A program made the translations under genes and the position numbers. 64,000 bases of DNA from Impatiens glandulifera (taxonomy: Eukaryota > Streptophyta > Magnoliopsida > Ericales > Balsaminaceae): the NCBI RefSeq assembly GCF_907164915.1, contig NC_061867.1, forward strand, positions 31,803,751 to 31,867,750. The letters are read 5' to 3'. The notes under the pieces are model-generated. The model had not been told where the DNA came from. It searched no databases and was given only the letters and a program-made list of their open reading frames with translations. Position 1 is the first letter of the stretch. Each line of letters begins with the position of its first letter. This document shows positions 60,163-64,000 of this stretch, one piece after another.

Positions 60163-61949
60163 TGTTGAATCACAACCTGATAGGATTGGCTTTATCGATA
60201 GAGACGGGAGTCTGGCTATTGATGAAGGCTTATGAAAAAACGGTTTGAAAGAAATCCTGTTAGGGTTTTAATTCGTTTTCTATTCTACGCAAACACTTGT
60301 AAACACTTGAAACAGATTCAAGGCGGAATGGTTTACTTGGGTTTGAAGCTCAAGATGAAAGATGAAAAAATGACAGAGATGAAAGAACACAACAGTTTGT
60401 TTATGGATGTTCAGAAAAACTCTCATACGTCACCCCTTCTTCCAACCATCGGAAAGATTCACTATAATATGATTAGAATCAAATACAGTTTTCACACACT
60501 TAGCTCACTATTGAATAGAACACACTCTGTTCAATTTACAAGATAAAGATTATCACTCAACTAAAGGTGTTTTTTTTATTCTAGCTCTCTCTTGATTCAA
60601 ACACAGTACAATAAGGAAAGCAGCTTCATAGTAAAGGATTGATTTCTCTCTCTAGAATAGCAAGTAAGATTGTTTGTTCGTTCAGTTAGGCAGATTGTGG
60701 AAAATCCAATTAGTGCTTCGTCCGTTGTCCTTGAGATTTGATAAATACTGGGTAGTGGCTAACGGTCGAATCTTTTAGAATGATACGTGGCACTCTTCCA
60801 TTGGAAAGCCTCCGTTGTACACAGTAGGTTCTGAGCACAAGGATCGTGGTTGTACACCACTGGTAGTGCGCCGAATATTCCATCAGAAATGTACCTGCAA
60901 AATAAGTAAAACGAGGAAAATTCTCTTACGTGGCATTCATTGGTTGGTTGCATATAACTGTTGTACTGATCTTTACTAAAACGTGGAGCAGGAGTAGGGT
61001 ACAACTATAACACGTGGGTAGGCGCGTGCTAGCTTCAAGCATAATGCTTTAGTTTAGCATTAGACGTATTTCAGTTAGACGGATTGTGAAAATCAGTCTA
61101 ATGAAATTAAACATCCCCGTCTAAAAACAGAGTCCATTAGACCGTCTGGTCTAATGGAATTAGACTTACGTCTAATTACAATCACTTCAGACTAATCTGA
61201 AGGAGTTAGACTTACGTCTAACTTTCACCAATTAGACTACACATCTAATTGTTACAAACCATTAGACTGCACGTCTAATTCCGGTTCTACCTCAGACTAA
61301 TCTTAAGGAGTTAGACTCACGTCTAACTTTCACTAATTAGACTACACGTCTAGTCATTCACTAACCATTAGATTGCACGTCTAATTCTACTGAGTTAGAC
61401 TACACGTCTCATTCCTGTTCTACCTCAGACTAATCTGAAGGAGTTAGACTCACGTCTAACTTTCACTAATTAGACTACACGTCTAATCATTTACTAACCA
61501 TTAGATTGCATGTCTAATTCCATTGAGTTAGACTGCACGTCTAATTCCGGTTCTACCTCAGACTAATCTAAATGGAGTTAGACTTACGTCTAACTTTCAC
61601 ATTCCAATAGACTGCACGTCTAACACCGCTGAGTTAGACTGCACATCTAATTCCAAATATATTAGACTGCACGTCTAACTCCTCTAAGTTAGACTACACG
61701 TCTAATTCCAAATATATTAGACTGCACGTCTAACTCCACGAGTTAAACTGCACGTCTAATTCCGCTGAGTTAGACTGCACGTCTAATTCATTACATCTTA
61801 TAGAAAATCGGTCTAATGAGCCTCATTAGAACCAAGTCTTATGAAATATTATTTCGATAGACCTGAATCAAAATGCATAATTCATTTCATCATCAAAATT
61901 CCAATGGTTAAATTATTTCAACACTTAGTCAAAATAATTTGACCCAACA
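60163..61949 (-). repeat. LTR of element 3b (1787 bp)
   Basis: Plus strand runs from TGTTGAATCACAACCTGATA to AATTTGACCCAACA; TG/CA ends. Contains the shared TTATGGATGTTCAGA / ACGTCACCCCTTC block (about 60400-60440), stretches shared with LTR 3a, and the palindrome array in U3. Confidence 0.8.
61056..61800. repeat. Irregular palindrome array inside LTR 3b
   Basis: Dozens of GTTAGACTTACGTCTAAC and ATTAGACTGCACGTCTAAT type palindromes at irregular spacing, partly with a longer unit (TTCTACCTCAGACTAATCTGA before GTTAGAC...). The core TTAGAC-N3-5-GTCTAA is the same as in the 47-bp array of LTR 3a, but the unit is different. Confidence 0.88.
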
Positions 61950-61963
61950 ATTTCCCCCTTTTT
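61950..61963 (-). other. Polypurine tract of element 3b
   Basis: Minus strand AAAAAGGGGGAAAT abutting the LTR start TGTTGGGTCAAAT. Confidence 0.78.
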
Positions 61964-62248
61964 GATGAAAAAATTGAAAGCCTGCATATATATATACCAA
62001 AATATGAATTCTTCATATAAATAAAACTAACTCATATGCAAGTATAGCATTCAACATGTCAAATTCACAAAAACCCATATATGAGTATTTTCAGAAGAAA
62101 CACACAAAAATTGTTCCAAAATGACCAGAATAAATTCATAACAAACATCATTAAAAGATCTTCAAAAACTTCATCTTAAATGAAAATAATTTCATTTCTA
62201 ATCTTCTTCTTCTTCCTAGTCTTTTCACTGGAAAGGATGTTCTTCAAC
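61964..62248 (-). other. 3' UTR of element 3b
   Basis: AT-rich non-coding DNA between the PPT and the end of the type-C remnant. No coiled-coil or RGG region like that of 3a was found here, so the gene is truncated at its 3' side. Confidence 0.45.
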
Positions 62249-63022
62249 TTAGGAGATCTCTAAGACTGCGGTTAGAGGAGGGTTGGAGATATCTCTTTTC
62301 CTTTTCTTGGATTTGAGCGTCTTCACCCTTAGAATGTAATCGACAACCTTCTGGTTGTTCAGGATTTTAGAAGGAAGGTGAAAGCTCTTATCGTGTTCAT
62401 CCAAAAGGAAATAAAGGAGAGAGCTAAGAGAACCATTAAAACCAAAAATAGTCTTCCAAGCAACAACCATTCTAACAAGATTTCTGAAGAGGAAGCTTGT
62501 CTACTTGACTGGAACACCCCTTGTGATAGCCACCATCATCTAAAAGACCTTCGTACAATACTTGTAAGAGGACTCTTTGTAGAGAAGATATTTCGAGATG
62601 ATATCGCTTAGAAGAGCAAACTCATCCTTCAGAAGGTTTTTCTTTCCATGAAAGTCCATTTGGGGAGAATTAAAAAAGACTTTCATCATTGTAATCATTA
62701 TGTCAGGCGGAGTGGTTGAAAACTCATCAATACCTACATTTGGAAGCTGGAAAAATATACCGAATGACTCTTCGGTGATGCAAATCATCTAGCCCATCAC
62801 GACCCCAGCAACGACTTTATCCTGATAAAAGCTCGATGTTTCTAAAAATTCAAGGACCAACTGTTCGTGATAGAGATGATGAGGGGTGAGGAACTTTCTC
62901 AGCTCAGAGGCTTTCAGAGAATCAAACATTTTGATCATGGCCGGAGATTTCAGAGTGGATACGGATTTAAAATCCACCTGAATCGATTTTGGACGGAAGA
63001 AACATTTCGATTTGATGAACAA
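62249..63022 (-). pseudogene. Decayed post-pol family gene of element 3b (N-terminal module only)
   Basis: One minus-strand frame reads P-K-S-I-Q-V-D-F-K-S-V, then M-F-D-S-L-K-A-S-E-L-R-K-F-L and L-V-L-E-F-L. A TAG (62789-62791) interrupts, then it continues as I-T-E-E-S-F-G-I-F-F-Q-L-P-N-V-G. After a second stop (62540-62542) it resumes as G-S-L-S-S-L-L-Y-F-L-L to K-S-K-K-R-K-R. The likely original ATG (63005) is now one base out of frame with the Q-V-D-F core. It aligns with genes A-C and with 13346-13994. Function unknown; about 260 residues remain. Confidence 0.72.
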
Positions 63023-63537
63023 AGTCTTAGACGATTTGAATTCTAGAAAGAGAGAGATGAATTTCGAAGAACTCCTATCTTTTAGAGTGAATTATCTAAT
63101 AAATATCAATGTCTAACGTGTAGGGATTTTCTAATGATTACTCCTATCGTCAAGAACCCAAAAGTCTGTTCCCAATAAACGTATCATTTAATGCTATCAT
63201 AAAAACGAACAGTTTATTCTAAATGTACAAGCAAAAGTTGTTAGAAATATTAGTCATTCCTTATATATTGAGAGACACGTGTCTTCAATTCTTTTGAGGA
63301 ATGACTGATTTGATATTTGGCGGGAAAATGAACTTGAGCAGAAACATAAGCAAAGGACAGTTGTCCAAATAGTCGGAAGATGAAGGGTCTAATTACACCA
63401 GTAGATAGACGTTTATTCTTCTTTTCATATTTTCAACTTCTTTTTGAAAATCAGTCTATTAGACGTATACGTCTAATTATGCAATAACATCACGTGCAAC
63501 ACGCGTGTCTGGTTAGACGTGAGCATCCTCTTTCTCA
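63023..63537 (-). other. Upstream region of the 3b gene
   Basis: Leader- and promoter-like DNA. The minus strand has an AT-rich TATTTATTAG near 63100, and TGTTCCCAATAAA (about 63166) is shared with the 3a upstream region. Scattered TTAGACG motifs (63450-63520) hint at LTR-derived sequence. No PBS or ORF. Confidence 0.45.
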
Positions 63538-64000
63538 TGATGTAAAAACTGATAGGATCGACTTTATCGATAGAGACGAGGTCTGGCTAAGGATGAAGGC
63601 TTATGAAAAATGGTTTGAAAGAAATCCTATTAGGGATTTAATTCACTTTCTATTCTACGCAAACTTGTGTAAACACTTCAAACGGATTCAAGACGGAAAT
63701 GTTTACTTGGGTTTGAAGCACAAGATGAAATATGAAAAGATGACAGAAATGAAGAACACAACAGTTTGTTTATGGATGTTCGGAGAAACTCTCTTACGTC
63801 ACCCCTTCTTCCAACCATCGGAAGGAATCATTATAATATCGTTCGAATCAAATACAGTTTACACACACTTAGCTCACTATTGAACATAACACTTTCTGTT
63901 CAATTACAAGATGAAGAATATCACTCAGCTAAAGGTGTTTTGATTCTAGCTCTCTCTTGATTCACACACAGTACAATCAGAAAGAAGCTTCACAGTATGA
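63538..64000 (-). repeat. Second LTR-like copy of family 3 (partial)
   Basis: From CTGATAGGAT (63549) to the window edge it parallels 60174-60640 in the same orientation (for example GAAAGAAATCCTRTTAGGG, TTTACTTGGGTTTGAAGC). The terminal bases before it differ from the left LTR, so the exact edge is uncertain. Confidence 0.75.

Larger units (their letters stand above)
60163..64000 (-). mobile_element. Element 3b: LTR retroelement derivative without gag-pol, runs off window
   Basis: Minus-strand element of the same family as 3a. The 3' LTR is 60163-61949, PPT 61950-61963, a decayed type-C gene lies in the interior, and a second LTR-like copy in the same orientation begins at about 63538. The interior is only about 1.6 kb and no PBS is found before the right LTR. 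The LTR copies differ at about one base in ten over the first 200 bp. Either a non-autonomous deletion derivative or two old copies joined by rearrangement. Confidence 0.65.

Noticed and set aside
60232..60546. Plus-strand ORF in LTR 3b with a counterpart at 63494-63883
   Set aside because: Start regions are in different frames in the two copies, substitutions are not coding-like, and it lies antisense inside an LTR.
1..64000. tRNA, rRNA or host protein genes
   Set aside because: No tRNA-like cloverleaf, rRNA core sequence or conserved host ORF was recognised by reading; a formal scan could not be run.

Overview
The window is repeat-dominated nuclear DNA of a flowering plant. The evidence is plant Ty1/copia retrotransposons primed by initiator-Met tRNA, CCCTAAA/TTTAGGG (Arabidopsis-type) telomere-like motifs and a long AT-rich satellite array. 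No host gene, tRNA or rRNA was recognised. The retroelement proteins resemble what I remember of Lamiales (Gesneriaceae) elements; that placement is memory-based inference.

Layout. (1) 1-8163, minus strand: Ty1/copia element 1, cut by the left window edge. In its own 5'->3' direction it reads LTR (8163-6873), PBS, gag, pol (PR-INT-RT-RNaseH), then extra genes 'A' (523-1284, intact) and 'B' (first 70 nt only). (2) 8164-8257: diverged LTR end in opposite orientation. (3) about 8258-14214, minus strand: element 3a, a second family. Its LTR carries a 47-bp palindrome-rich tandem array (8938-10300); a PPT and a decayed type-'C' gene (10705-13994) follow, with no gag-pol. (4) 14215-58124: a satellite of about 91-bp monomers (about 31 kb) with higher-order repeats, six embedded telomere-like blocks and a 100-N gap (23292-23391). 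(5) 26070-38986, plus strand: Ty1/copia element 2, inserted into the satellite with a perfect 5-bp target duplication (CGTAC). It has LTR, PBS, gag, pol, then genes A, B and C, a duplicated PPT and a 3' LTR with a large internal deletion. (6) 58125-60162: AT-rich DNA without genes. (7) 60163-64000, minus strand: element 3b, with a full LTR holding another palindrome array, PPT, a decayed type-C gene, and a second LTR running off the window.

The main novelty is the cargo. Elements 1 and 2 carry paralogous genes downstream of pol that share an N-terminal module (signature around I/L-Q-V-D-F). Each is preceded by its own TATA-like box and leader, so they look like independent transcription units inside a retrotransposon rather than one env-like ORF. 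Elements 3a/3b carry the same family without visible gag-pol. The extended gag, post-pol ORFs, doubled PPT and palindrome-rich LTRs suggest the Sirevirus (SIRE/Maximus) branch of Ty1/copia. The second novelty is the satellite: telomere-like blocks sit at one fixed place inside a monomer and have been copied along with 1.8- and 2.2-kb higher-order repeats.
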